Source of the DNA: Albimonas sp963816545
GTDB taxonomy: Bacteria; Pseudomonadota; Alphaproteobacteria; Rhodobacterales; Rhodobacteraceae
DNA length: 64,000 nt
Assembly (NCBI GenBank): GCA_963816545.1
Contig: CAWFLE010000007.1
Coordinates: 806,001-870,000, forward strand
Direction: 5' to 3'
In this document: positions 55,689-64,000 of the stretch, in pieces
How positions within the stretch are numbered: position 1 is the stretch's first letter
How the letters are laid out: each line of letters starts with the position of its first letter
Notes under the pieces: model-generated
Seen by the model: only the letters and a program-made list of their open reading frames with translations
What the model was told of the DNA's origin: nothing
Database searches by the model: none
Translations under genes and position numbers: made by a program

Positions 55689-57581
55689 GTGACCCGCGCC
55701 ATCCTCAGGACCACCACGGCGATGACGGTCGCCCTTGCCATTGCGGCGCCCCACGGGCTCGGCCCGGCCGTCGCTCAAGAAGCGACCGCGCCGGCGGCAG
55801 ATGCTTCGCCCCAAGCCGCGCCGGCTCCCGAAGTCGCCGAGGACGGAACAGGCGTCGCCGATGCCGACGAGAAGGATCCGGCTGCTGAAGAATCCGAGGG
55901 GCGCGATGCGGATGTCGCTCCTGCGCCCCAGGCATCCGGTGCAGCGACGGAGGCCGCAGGGGCAACCGAGGCCGCTGGAACCTCCGAAGCCGAGGCAACG
56001 GGTAGCGCCGATCCCGCAGAGCCCGCCGCAGAGGAGGAGAGCGAAGGCTCGGACGCGCCGACCGCGGAGCAGGTGACGGCGCCCGTCGTGCCAGAGAGCA
56101 CGCAGGACGAGGACGTAGCGCAGCAGGAACCCGAGGTCGCGCAACAGGAAGCCGGAGACAACGCCGCTTCCGGCGAGGATGCCCAGGAGGCGGATGCACC
56201 GGATGGCGCGGAGGCGAAGGGCGCGGAGGCGGCCGCTCCCCCGGTCGAGGCCGAAGCGGCGGCCTCCGCAGCTCCGCAGGACGAGTTGACCGATCCGAAC
56301 GCCGAGGACGCTGCGGACGAAGCGGCAGCGGACCAGGCCGCCGAGACAGTCCCGGAGGTGAACGAGCCCTCTGCGGCGCCGACCTCAACGGAAAGCGACG
56401 CAGCGGAGCCGGAGGCCGCCACCGCCGCCGAGCCGGCCGCACCAGCCAAGGCGACGCCCGACGAGGATGAGGCGCCTGCCGCGGTTCGGGCCGAGACGTC
56501 GGAGCCCCCGGCCGCCGAGGCCGAAGAGGCGGAGCCGGTGAAGGTGACGTCGGAGAAGGTAACCGAAGAGACGACGCGCTCCAGCGATGAGGAGGTCGGG
56601 GAAGCGCGTCGCGAGGGCGCCGCCGCCTCCGACGAAGATGATGGCGGCAAGGTGAAGACCCTGCTCGGCATCCTCGGCGCCGCCGGCGCAGGCTTGGCCG
56701 TCGGATCGCTGCTGGGCGGAGACGAAGGCGGCGAAGTCGTGGAGAACACCGGAGACCGGGTGGTGATCGAGCGCGACGGCCAGTACTTCGTCCGCTCGGA
56801 CGAGAACCAACTGCTGCGCCGGCCAGGATCCGAGGTCAGCACCGCCACCTTCGACGACGGCAGCACCCGCAGCGTCGTGACCCGTGAGACCGGGGTAAAG
56901 GTCGTGACCATCCGCGACAGGGACGGCTACGTCGTACGGCGCTCCCGGGTTCTTCCCGACGGCCGCGAGATCGTGATGTTCGACGACATCGCCGAGCGGC
57001 GCGAGCAGCTCCGGGAGGACGAACTCGCGCGGCTCGAAGCGGAAGCGCGCGAGCGGGAACGCGCGCAGGCCGCCGAGCGCCGGGCCGTGGAAGCCTCGCG
57101 TGCGGATCGGGGAGAGCTCCGGCGCGCGCTTGAGGCGCGGCCGTGGGCGCAGCTCGACCGGGGCTTCTCGCTTCGCCAGATACGCGAGAACGTAAGGGTG
57201 CGGGAGCTGATGCCGAGCCTCGACCTCGACGCCATCACCTTCGAGAGCGGCAGCGCGGCGATCTCGCCGCGGCAGGCCCGCAGTTTGGACGAGCTGGGGC
57301 GCGCGATCGAGCAGATCCTGGGCGACAGCCCGGGCGAGGTCTTTCTGGTGGAAGGCCACACCGACGCGGTCGGCGGACGGGCCATGAACCTGGCGCTGTC
57401 GGACCGCCGCGCGGAAAGCGTGGCGCTGGCGCTGACGGAGTTCTACGACATCCCGCCGGAGAACCTCATCGCCCAGGGCTATGGCGAGGAGCATCTGAAG
57501 GTGGAGACCGAGAGCGCCGAGCGCGCCAACAGACGCGCGACTGTGCGCAGGATCACCCCGCTGCTCACTGCGCGCCGGTAG
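55689..57581 (+). CDS. OmpA-family protein with long acidic Ala/Glu/Pro region
   Basis: About 630 residues from GTG 55689, chosen because AGGAG lies 8 bases upstream and it gives a clean signal peptide (AMTVALAIAAPHGLGPAVAQ). Residues 30 to 310 are a low-complexity acidic stretch rich in Ala, Glu, Asp and Pro. A Gly-rich helix (LLGILGAAGAGLAVGSLLGG) follows, then a charged region (ERREQLREDELARLEAEARERERAQ) and the OmpA peptidoglycan-binding domain: ITFESGSAAISP, EVFLVEGHTDAVGGRAMNLALSDRRAESV and ANRRATVRRI. Function probably linking outer membrane to peptidoglycan. Intact. Confidence 0.88.
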   Translation: MTRAILRTTTAMTVALAIAAPHGLGPAVAQEATAPAADASPQAAPAPEVAEDGTGVADADEKDPAAEESEGRDADVAPAPQASGAATEAAGATEAAGTSEAEATGSADPAEPAAEEESEGSDAPTAEQVTAPVVPESTQDEDVAQQEPEVAQQEAGDNAASGEDAQEADAPDGAEAKGAEAAAPPVEAEAAASAAPQDELTDPNAEDAADEAAADQAAETVPEVNEPSAAPTSTESDAAEPEAATAAEPAAPAKATPDEDEAPAAVRAETSEPPAAEAEEAEPVKVTSEKVTEETTRSSDEEVGEARREGAAASDEDDGGKVKTLLGILGAAGAGLAVGSLLGGDEGGEVVENTGDRVVIERDGQYFVRSDENQLLRRPGSEVSTATFDDGSTRSVVTRETGVKVVTIRDRDGYVVRRSRVLPDGREIVMFDDIAERREQLREDELARLEAEARERERAQAAERRAVEASRADRGELRRALEARPWAQLDRGFSLRQIRENVRVRELMPSLDLDAITFESGSAAISPRQARSLDELGRAIEQILGDSPGEVFLVEGHTDAVGGRAMNLALSDRRAESVALALTEFYDIPPENLIAQGYGEEHLKVETESAERANRRATVRRITPLLTARR

Positions 57582-57908
57582 GGCGCTTGAATGGCGCAAA
57601 GTTGGACAACGCGGAGCTGGCTCTGCACTCCGCCGTTGTCGGGAGTTGCGAGCACGCCATTCGGGGCTGGATGCGCCGCAGCGATGCCGGCGTTCCACCT
57701 TGTCGATGGAGATGAAGAAGGAGCGAGCGCGCCTTTCCGCCGGGCGAGGGCGGATCGGAAGTGGACCTGCCGGAACTTCCCCTTCCCTGCGACAGATTTT
57801 CCGACCAGATTTCTTGGGTAAGGAGTTGGCGTCGTCGCCCGGAGGCGCCATTGTTCCGGGTGAGGTGACCTGCACGCTCGCGTGGGTCGACTGACCGGAG
57901 TCCGTCCT
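57582..57908. other. Spacer with an imperfect hairpin
   Basis: 327 bases between ompA-like and bfd. GACAACGCGGAG and CTCCGCCGTTGTC (57605-57616 and 57628-57640) form an imperfect stem near the ompA end, a possible terminator without a T-run. The rest probably holds the promoter of bfd-bfr; I see no clear iron box. No gene supported. Confidence 0.4.
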
Positions 57909-58173
57909 ATGATCGTGTGCCACTGCGCCCGGATTCGGTCCTCGGACATCCAGGCGGCCGTCGCTTGGATGCGCGCCGCCGATCCCTGGGCTGATCACGC
58001 CGGGCAAGGTGTATCGCGCGCTCGGGAAGCGTCCGGAATGCGGCGGCTGCGTGTCGCTGTTCGTGGACGTGCTCCGGGCGGATCAGAACACCGGAGTGCC
58101 GCCCGTGCTGCGCGGGCTGCGCCGCCCGGTCGAACGGAGGCGGACGAATGAAGGGCGACGAGAAGGTCCTTGA
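57909..58173 (+). CDS. bfd: Bacterioferritin-associated ferredoxin (one frameshift)
   Basis: Small [2Fe-2S] protein that helps release iron from bacterioferritin. Cys4 and Cys6 in MIVCHCARIR and the second pair in KRPECGGCVSLF. An altered base near 57990 shifts the frame; in the corrected frame the protein continues ITPGKVYRALGKRPECGGC and ends with TGA 58171-58173, overlapping the bfr start by 26 bases. The C-terminal tail after CVSLFVDVLRAD is rather long. Coupling to bfr is the expected pairing. Confidence 0.82.
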
Positions 58174-58634
58174 GTATCTCAACAAAGGCCTGCGGAGCGA
58201 GCTGACGGCGGTGAGCCAGTATTGGCTGCACTACCGCCTCCAGAAGGACTGGGGGGTCGGCAAGCTGGCCGCGAAGTCCCGCGCCGAGAGCATCGAGGAG
58301 ATGCAGCACGCGGACAAGTTCATCGACCGGATCATCTTTCTGGAAGGCCATCCGAACCTGCAGGTCCTCGACCCGCTGCGGATCGGCGAGACGGTGAAGG
58401 AGACGCTGGAATGCGATCTCGCCGCCGAGCATGACGCCCGGAAGCTCTACCAGGAGGCGAAGGGCCACTGCGAGAACAGTGGGCGACTACCCCTCCAAGA
58501 ACCTGTTCGAGGAGCTGATGGCGGACGAGGAAGGTCATATCGACTACCTCGAAACCCAGCTCGAGCTGCTGAACAAGATCGGGGAGGAGCGGTACATCCA
58601 GCTCAACGGGACAACGGCCGATCAGGAGGATTGA
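58148..58634 (+). CDS. bfr: Bacterioferritin (one frameshift)
   Basis: Heme-containing iron-storage ferritin, 24-mer. After removing one extra base near 58478 (ENVGDYPSKN) the protein is 161 residues, and every ligand falls at the canonical number: ferroxidase Glu18, Glu51, His54, Glu94, Glu127, His130 and heme Met52. The perfect register argues that the shift is a sequence error. ATG 58148 lies inside the end of bfd. Confidence 0.95.
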
Positions 58635-58792
58635 TCCATCCGGGTCTGGACGATGAGGGGCCGGCGCGTGATGCGTCGGCCCTTTCCATGTCCCGCGGCG
58701 CCGCGGGCTTTCCTGCGGCCGCGGCGCCTCGGCACTCGACTCCGGCGGCGCCTCGCGGCAAAGCTGCGGGCCGTGCGGATGAGGGGAAGTGC

Positions 58793-59576
58793 ATGGATTA
58801 CGCAAGGATCGCCGAGGTGTTCACGAAGCTGGCGGTCGAGGCGGGGGAGCTGATCCTCGGCGTCTACGCCTCCACCGACGTGGACGTGCGGCACAAGGAC
58901 GACCAGAGCCCCGTGACCGAGGCGGACGAGAAGGCCGACGCCCACATCGCCGCCGGGCTGCGGGAGGCCTTCCCCGATCTGCCGCTGGTCACCGAGGAGC
59001 AGGCCGCCACCCACGGCCAGTCCGTGAAGACCTTCCTGATCGTCGACCCGCTGGACGGCACCAAGGAGTTCGTGCAGCGCCGCGGCGAGTTCACCGTCAA
59101 CATCGCGCTGGTGGAGGACGGGGTCCCGACGCGGGGCGTGGTCTATGCGCCGGTGCTGGGCCGGCTGTTCCGCACCACCGCCGACGGCGCGGCCGGAGGA
59201 GGTCAAGCCGGACGGGTCGGAAGCGGCGGTCCTGAAGGTGTCGGAGCCCGATAACGCCGCGCTGCGGGTGGTCGCCTCCAAGAGCCACCGCGACAAGGCG
59301 ACCGACGACTACATCGCGAAGTATCAGGTGGGGGACTTCCTCTCGGCCGGATCTTCGCTGAAGTTCTGCCTGGTGGCGGCGGGGGAGGCCGATCTCTACC
59401 CGCGGCTCGGGCGCACCATGGAATGGGACACGGCCGCCGGCGATGCGGTGCTGCGCGCGGCGGGCGGCGTGGTGGAGCGGCTGGACGGCTCGGGCCCGCT
59501 GGAATACGGCAAGCCCGGCTTCGACAACCCGTTCTTCCTGTGCCGGGCGCCGGGCGTGAAGGTGAAGCCGCTGTGA
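58793..59576 (+). CDS. cysQ: 3'(2'),5'-bisphosphate nucleotidase CysQ (one frameshift)
   Basis: Inositol monophosphatase-fold enzyme that degrades PAP. Motifs: DDQSPVTEADEKAD, VTEEQ (Glu69), DPLDGTKEFVQRRGEFTVNIALV (residues 85-107 region), and EWDTAAGDAVLRAAGG. One extra G near 59195 shifts the frame; correction gives ADGAAEEVKPDG. About 260 residues. Its TGA overlaps the GTG of the kdsB-like gene. The cysQ-kdsB pairing is common in rhodobacterial capsule loci. Confidence 0.93.
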
Positions 59577-60371
59577 AGGCCGCCATCGTCATCCCCGCCC
59601 GCTACAAGAGCTCCCGCTTCCCGGGCAAGCCGCTGGTCGCCCTCAAGGGCGCCGACGGCGTATCGAAATCGCTGATCCAGCGGGCGTGGGAGGCCGGCAT
59701 GGAAGCGGAGGGATTCGCCGAGGTCGTGGTAGCCACCGACGACGACCGCATTCGCGAGGCGGCCGAGGGCTTCGGCGCGCGCGTGGTGATGACGCCCGAG
59801 GCCTGCCGCAACGGGACCGAGCGCTGCGCCGCCGCCCTGCCCCACCTGCAGAGCGACCCCGACGTGGTGGTGAACCTGCAGGGCGACGCGCCGCTGACCC
59901 CGCCGTGGTTTCTGGAGGCGCTGCGCGACGCGATGCATGACGCCGCCTTCGAGGTTGCGACCCCGGTCCTGCGGTGCGATGCCGAGGCCCACGCCGCCTT
60001 CCTGGAGGATCGCTCCGCCGGCCGTGTCGGCGGCACCACCGCCGTCTTCGACCGCATGGGCCGGGCGCTATACTTCTCGAAAGAAGTCATCCCCTACACC
60101 GGCCGCACATTCGGCGAGGGAGAAATCTGCCCGGTCTTCCATCATGTGGGCGTCTACGCCTATCGCCCTGCGGCGCTCTCCGCTTACGCCGGCTGGCCCG
60201 AAGGCGGGCTGGAGACAGTGGGAGGGGCTGGAGCAGCTCCGCTTTCTGGAGAACGGCGCCCCGATCGCATGCGTGGAGGTCGAGGCGCGCGGGCGCGTGT
60301 TCTGGGAAGTGAACAATCCCGCCGACGTCGCGCGGGTCGAAGGGGCGATGGCCCGCGCCGGCATCGTCTGA
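59573..60371 (+). CDS. kdsB: 3-deoxy-manno-octulosonate cytidylyltransferase (one frameshift)
   Basis: Activates Kdo as CMP-Kdo for capsule or lipopolysaccharide. IVIPARYKSSRFPGKPL signature, VVVATDDDRI, VMTPEACRNGTERCAAAL, VVNLQGDAPL and ALYFSKEVIPYTG. Frame changes near 60220 (one base) before QWEGLEQLRFLENG, ending ARVEGAMARAGIV. About 265 residues. GTG 59573 is translationally coupled to cysQ. Confidence 0.92.
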
Positions 60372-60503
60372 GAGCGCGGGCGTCACGCACGGCCATCCGC
60401 ACGCCGACGGACGTCTCGGGCGCCTCGGCCGTGGCGCGCCGGGAGAGGTCGGCGGCGCGGTCCCGACGCCCGGCGGCGCGGATCGCGACACACTGATGAG
60501 GAC

Positions 60504-61395
60504 ATGATGCAGACCAAGGTCACCAAGGCGATCTTCCCTGTAGCGGGACTGGGCACGCGCTTCCTGCCTGCCACCAAGGCCATCCCCAAGGAGGTGCTGC
60601 CGCTGGTCGACCGCCCTCTGATCCAGTACGCGATCGACGAGGCGCGCGCCGCGGGGATCCGCGAGTTCATCTTCGTCACCTCGCGCGGCAAGTCGGCGCT
60701 GGAGGACTACTTCGACCTCGCGCCCGAGCTGGAGCGGGCGCTGGAGGAGAAGGGCAAGACCGATCTGCTGGCCGAGGTGCGCAAGGCCAACATGGACTCG
60801 CGGCCAGATCGCCTATGTTCGCCAGACCGAGGCGCTGGGGCTCGGCCACGCCGTCTGGTGCGCCCGCCGGCTGATCGGCTCGGACGAGCCGGTGGCGGTG
60901 CTGCTGCCCGACGACGTGATCGCCGCCGAGACGCCCTGCCTCGAACAGATGGCCGACGCCTATGCGGAGACGGGCGGCTGCATGGTGGCGACCATGGAGG
61001 TCGCCCCGGAGCAGGTGTCGTCCTACGGCGTGCTGGACGTCGAGAAGGACATGGGCCGGCTGGTGCGCGCCAAGGGCATGGTGGAGAAGCCCCGGCAGGA
61101 CGCGCCCTCCAATCTGGCGGTGATCGGCCGCTACATCCTGACGCCCACGGTGTTCCAGACGCTGAACGCCGGACGCAAGGGCGCGGGCGGCGAGATCCAG
61201 CTCACCGACGCCATCGCGCAGGAGATCGACGAGGGGCGCGAGGTCTACGGTTACCGCTTCGAAGGAAGGCGTTTCGACTGCGGCTCGAAGGCGGGCTTCC
61301 TGAAGGCGACGGTGGCCTTCGGGCTGGCGCGGCCGGATCTCGGTCCCGAGTTCGCCGCCTTCCTGCGCGAAACCGTGTCGCGTCCGGGCGAGTGA
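60504..61395 (+). CDS. galU: UTP--glucose-1-phosphate uridylyltransferase (one frameshift)
   Basis: Makes UDP-glucose. N end: KAIFPVAGLGTRFLPATKAIPKEVLPLVDRP; then YVRQTEALGLGHAVWCAR, AVLLPDDVI, GMVEKP, VIGRYILTP, GAGGEIQLTDAI and FEGRRFDCGSKAGFL. One extra or missing base near 60803 (MDSRxxQIAYVRQ). About 297 residues. ATG 60504 or 60507 may be used. It is followed 24 bases later by galE. Confidence 0.95.
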
Positions 61396-61399
61396 GGCC

Positions 61400-62383
61400 A
61401 TGGCCCGGATACTGGTTACGGGCGGCGCCGGCTACATCGGCGCGCATGGCTGCAAGGCGCTTCGGGTTGCGGGTCATGAGCCGGTGGTGCTCGACAATTT
61501 CCGGACCGGCTGGCGTGCGGCGGTGAAGTTCGGAGACGTGATCGAGGGGGATCTGCTGGATCCCGATGCGGTCGCCGACGCCTTCGCCCGCGCCCGGCCG
61601 GATGCCGTGATGCACTTCGCGGCGTTGTCCAACGTGGCCGAATCCGTCGCCGATCCCGGGCTCTACTGGCGCAACAACGTGGGCGGATCGCTCAACCTGC
61701 TCTGCGCCATGCGCGACGCCGGAGTGGGAAGCATCGTCTTTTCTTCCACGGCCGCCACGTACGGCGAGCCGGAGGAGTCGCCGATCACCGAGGACGCGCC
61801 GCAACGGCCGATCAATCCCTACGGCGCCTCGAAGCTGGCGGTCGAAAAGATGCTGGAGGACTTCGAGCGGGCGCACGGCATCCGGTCCATCGCGTTCCGC
61901 TACTTCAACGTCGCGGGGGCCGACCCGGAACGGGAAGTCGGCGAGCACCACGTGCCCGAGACTCATCTGATTCCCAACATCCTGGATGCCGTGGCCGGGG
62001 CGCGGGATGCGCTGACCATGAACGGCGACGACTATCCGACCCCCGACGGAACCTGCATCCGGGACTACGTGCATGTGATGGATCTCGTGGACGCGCATGT
62101 TCTCGGGACGGAGCGGCTGCTGGAGGGCGGCGACAGCCTGCGGCTGAACCTCGGCACCGGAACCGGCTTCTCGATCAGGCAGGTGATCGATACGGCGCGC
62201 GACGTGGTGGCCGAGGAGATCCCCGTGACGGTGGGTCCGCGCAGGCAGGGCGATCCGGCGCGGCTCGTCTGCGACGGATCCCGCGCGCGCGAAGTTCTGG
62301 GCTGGATCCCGCGCCGCTCCGACCTGCCCCGGATGATCGGCGACGCTTGGGCGTGGCGGCAGACCGGCCGCTTCCCCGCCTGA
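61400..62383 (+). CDS. galE: UDP-glucose 4-epimerase
   Basis: 327 residues, intact. ILVTGGAGYIGAHGC, VLDNFRTGW, MHFAALSNVAESV, VFSSTAATYGEP and the catalytic NPYGASKLAVE (Tyr-x3-Lys), then FRYFNVAGAD, CIRDYVHVMDLVDAHVLG and GTGTGFSIRQVI. It starts 4 bases after the galU stop, and its TGATG couples to the downstream glycosyltransferase. Confidence 0.96.
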   Translation: MARILVTGGAGYIGAHGCKALRVAGHEPVVLDNFRTGWRAAVKFGDVIEGDLLDPDAVADAFARARPDAVMHFAALSNVAESVADPGLYWRNNVGGSLNLLCAMRDAGVGSIVFSSTAATYGEPEESPITEDAPQRPINPYGASKLAVEKMLEDFERAHGIRSIAFRYFNVAGADPEREVGEHHVPETHLIPNILDAVAGARDALTMNGDDYPTPDGTCIRDYVHVMDLVDAHVLGTERLLEGGDSLRLNLGTGTGFSIRQVIDTARDVVAEEIPVTVGPRRQGDPARLVCDGSRAREVLGWIPRRSDLPRMIGDAWAWRQTGRFPA

Positions 62384-63597
62384 TGCCGCGTCGTCTCCTC
62401 GACCTGACGCGCACGGTGGCGCGGGCGGGGCGGCTCGCGCCCGGCGGCGTCGACCGGAGCGAGCGGGCGTGGGCGGCGCATCTGGCGCAGGATCCCGACG
62501 CGCGGTTTCTCGTCACCGCCGGCCCCAGGCACGCGGTTCTGGACGGACAGGGAGCGGGCGAGCTGATCGCGGCGCTGGAAAGCGGGGCGGAGCTTCCGCC
62601 TGCGGATCTGCGCGGCGCCTTCTCCGCCTGGAAGACCGAACGTCAGCGGCGGGCCGACAGCCTTTCGCGCAAGCTCGCGCGCGCCCAGGGCGAGGATCTG
62701 GCGGACCTGATGGCCGCTGAAGGGCGAGGCTCCACATATCTCAACATGGCCCAGGCGCATCTGGACGCAGCGCGGCTGAAGGCGCTTCGTCTCGGCGGCG
62801 TCCGGCGGACGGTGGCTATGGCCCACGATCTCGTGGCGCTCGAACGTCCGGAGCTGGCGCGTTCGACGGAACCGACGCGTCTGATGGCCTTCCTCGCGGC
62901 CGCGGAGCTGTGCGACGGCATCCTCTACGCATCAGTGGAAACCGCGGCGATCGGCGGTGCGCACATGGAGGCGGCGCCTCCCTCCTGCGTCACCTCTCCG
63001 GGTCTCTCGCCCTTGCCCCCGCCCGCCGGCGCAGAGACCGCAGGCCCGAGCTTCGTGATGCTCGGCGCGATCGAGCCCCGGCGCAATCACCTCGCCGTGC
63101 TTTGGATCTGGCAGCGCCTCTGGCAGGAGTTGGGAGAGGCGGCGCCGAAGCTCTTCATCCTCGGCCGGCGCGCGGCCGAGGCCGAGATGGTCCACGACTT
63201 CCTCGATCGGGCGCCCATGTCCGGACGCGTGGTGTTCGAACGCCGCGACCTGTCGGACTCCGAAGTCGCCGCGCATCTCTGCGCAGCACGCGCGCTGCTG
63301 ATGCCGAGCTTCGCCGAGGGCTCGGGCCTCGCGGTCGCGGAAGCGCTGTCGCTCGGGTGCCCCGTCATCGCGGCCGACATCCCCGCCCTTCGCGCGACGG
63401 GCGGAGAGGCCCCCGACTATATCGACCCGCTCGATCTGCCGGAATGGCTGGAGAGGATCCTGGCCTACGCCCATCCGGTGGAGAACGGCTCGGGACCGAG
63501 AGCGAGACAGGTCTCCCGCATAGGCGCGTGGCGCGCCCGCAGCTGGACCGCGCATTTCGCGGAGGTGCAGGCGTTCCTCAAGGATATCGACGCCTAG
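62383..63597 (+). CDS. GT4-type glycosyltransferase
   Basis: 404 residues, intact. The N domain is divergent (RRLLDLTRTVARAGRLAPGGVDRSERAW), with an Arg/Ala-rich helix about residues 85-115. The C domain is standard: FVMLGAIEPRRNHLAVLWIW, KLFILGRR, RVVFERRDLSDSEVAAHLCAARALLMPSFAEGSGLAVAEALSLGCPVIA with the E-x7-E motif, and DYIDPLDLPEWLERI. ATG 62383 overlaps the galE stop. It is the last gene of the galU-galE-GT group and probably belongs to capsule or EPS synthesis. Confidence 0.85.
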   Translation: MPRRLLDLTRTVARAGRLAPGGVDRSERAWAAHLAQDPDARFLVTAGPRHAVLDGQGAGELIAALESGAELPPADLRGAFSAWKTERQRRADSLSRKLARAQGEDLADLMAAEGRGSTYLNMAQAHLDAARLKALRLGGVRRTVAMAHDLVALERPELARSTEPTRLMAFLAAAELCDGILYASVETAAIGGAHMEAAPPSCVTSPGLSPLPPPAGAETAGPSFVMLGAIEPRRNHLAVLWIWQRLWQELGEAAPKLFILGRRAAEAEMVHDFLDRAPMSGRVVFERRDLSDSEVAAHLCAARALLMPSFAEGSGLAVAEALSLGCPVIAADIPALRATGGEAPDYIDPLDLPEWLERILAYAHPVENGSGPRARQVSRIGAWRARSWTAHFAEVQAFLKDIDA

Positions 63598-63921
63598 GCG
63601 ATACACGTGCTTCGGCGCCAGCGCGCGTGATTTTGCAAAGACTTCTTCGCCGCAGCTTGTCACGCGGCGGTCACGACCGATCGCCGAAGGTCCTTCCGGG
63701 GGCCGAGAAGACATGTCGGCTCCCGAGTCGCCGACCCTGGGCGCTCCTTCCGTGTGTGGGCGGTTGGATCGATGGGGTCGGGACGCAGGAGGCCGGCTGT
63801 CGGCCGGTTCCTGCGAGAGGGGGAGGGGTCGGGCGTCGGGCGCCCGACCCCTTTTCGACGCCCCGACCGCCGCTCCGCCATCGAGGGGACCGCCGCGGGA
63901 ACGCGAGCCACTCCGCTGCGG
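63598..63921. other. Convergent spacer with terminator
   Basis: 324 bases between the GT4 gene and the opposing alpha/beta hydrolase. The only strong element is the intrinsic terminator at 63824-63855. No gene is supported here. Confidence 0.5.
63824..63855 (+). terminator. Strong intrinsic terminator
   Basis: Perfect 12-bp stem AGGGGTCGGGCG/CGCCCGACCCCT (63824-63835, 63841-63852) with loop TCGGG, followed by TTT. It ends the galU-galE-glycosyltransferase transcript and may also serve the opposing hydrolase. Confidence 0.9.
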
Positions 63922-64000
63922 TCAGTCGATGTTCCGCTCCCGCAGGAACGACAGGATCATCGCCGCGCAGGTCGCGGGATGCTCGATGTTGGGCAGGTGG
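63922..64000 (-). CDS. Alpha/beta hydrolase, C-terminal end (partial)
   Basis: The minus strand from the window edge reads HLPNIEHPATCAAMIL then SFLRERNID and stops at TGA 63922-63924. This is the C-terminal His region and last helix of an alpha/beta hydrolase (GxH.xxxE.P..). The rest lies outside the window, so no substrate can be assigned. Confidence 0.7.
   Translation of the reverse strand, partial: HLPNIEHPATCAAMILSFLRERNID

Overview
The window is a chromosomal segment of a very GC-rich alphaproteobacterium, most likely in the Rhodobacterales (Rhodobacteraceae or a close relative such as the Albimonas/Rubrimonas group; the genus is a guess). The evidence is the ppiD-trpE...trpG-trpD neighbourhood, a CysQ-KdsB-GalU-GalE capsule-type operon, an exopolysaccharide locus with ExoY-type transferases, and many TGATG or GTGA stop/start overlaps. 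Many housekeeping genes (parE, ppiD, trpE, trpG, trpD, folD, galU, kdsB, bfr) carry single-base indels, usually in G or C runs, while every fragment keeps conserved family motifs. I read these as mostly sequence errors, densest at 13.7-15.1 kb, and annotate each gene across its frameshifts.

Layout. 0-8 kb: 3' end of parE, two tandem paralogous lipoproteins, an ABC-F ATPase, an alpha/beta hydrolase, an aminotransferase and a solitary cytosine-5 DNA methyltransferase. 8-15.3 kb: ppiD and trpE, two opposing membrane-protein genes, then trpG-trpD; trpC does not follow. 15.5-23.9 kb: dienelactone hydrolase, folD, queF, a secreted protein, OsmC, DUF1810, MOSC, an FAD oxidoreductase, a uracil-DNA glycosylase-like protein and a lipoprotein hydrolase. 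24.0-25.0 kb: an AT-rich patch with an orphan cysteine-rich lipoprotein. 25-29.5 kb: SseB-like, DUF3253, a lone CoxL/XdhB-type molybdenum hydroxylase large subunit and a PPP-type phosphatase.

29.6-51.3 kb is an exopolysaccharide locus bracketed by two divergent Wza/ExoY pairs. Between them are a GT4 whose 3' end was cut by an IS66 element with recognisable 18-bp terminal inverted repeats, a tyrosine autokinase with a Tyr-rich tail, a PCP/Wzc-like chain-length protein, an ATPase and a TPR lipoprotein of the kind found in PEP-CTERM/exosortase EPS loci, GT4 and GT2 glycosyltransferases, the dTDP-rhamnose genes rfbCBDA, and an outer-membrane beta-barrel. No exosortase, Wzx or Wzy is visible here.

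51.4-55.6 kb is a degraded prophage integrated at tRNA-Gly(GCC): a decayed integrase next to the tRNA, an excisionase split by an internally deleted IS256 element, a portal gene, a truncated prohead protease and an IS3 remnant. 55.7-64 kb: an OmpA-family protein with a long acidic Ala/Glu/Pro region, a bfd-bfr iron-storage pair, cysQ-kdsB, galU-galE and a glycosyltransferase ending at a strong intrinsic terminator, then the 3' end of an alpha/beta hydrolase on the opposite strand.
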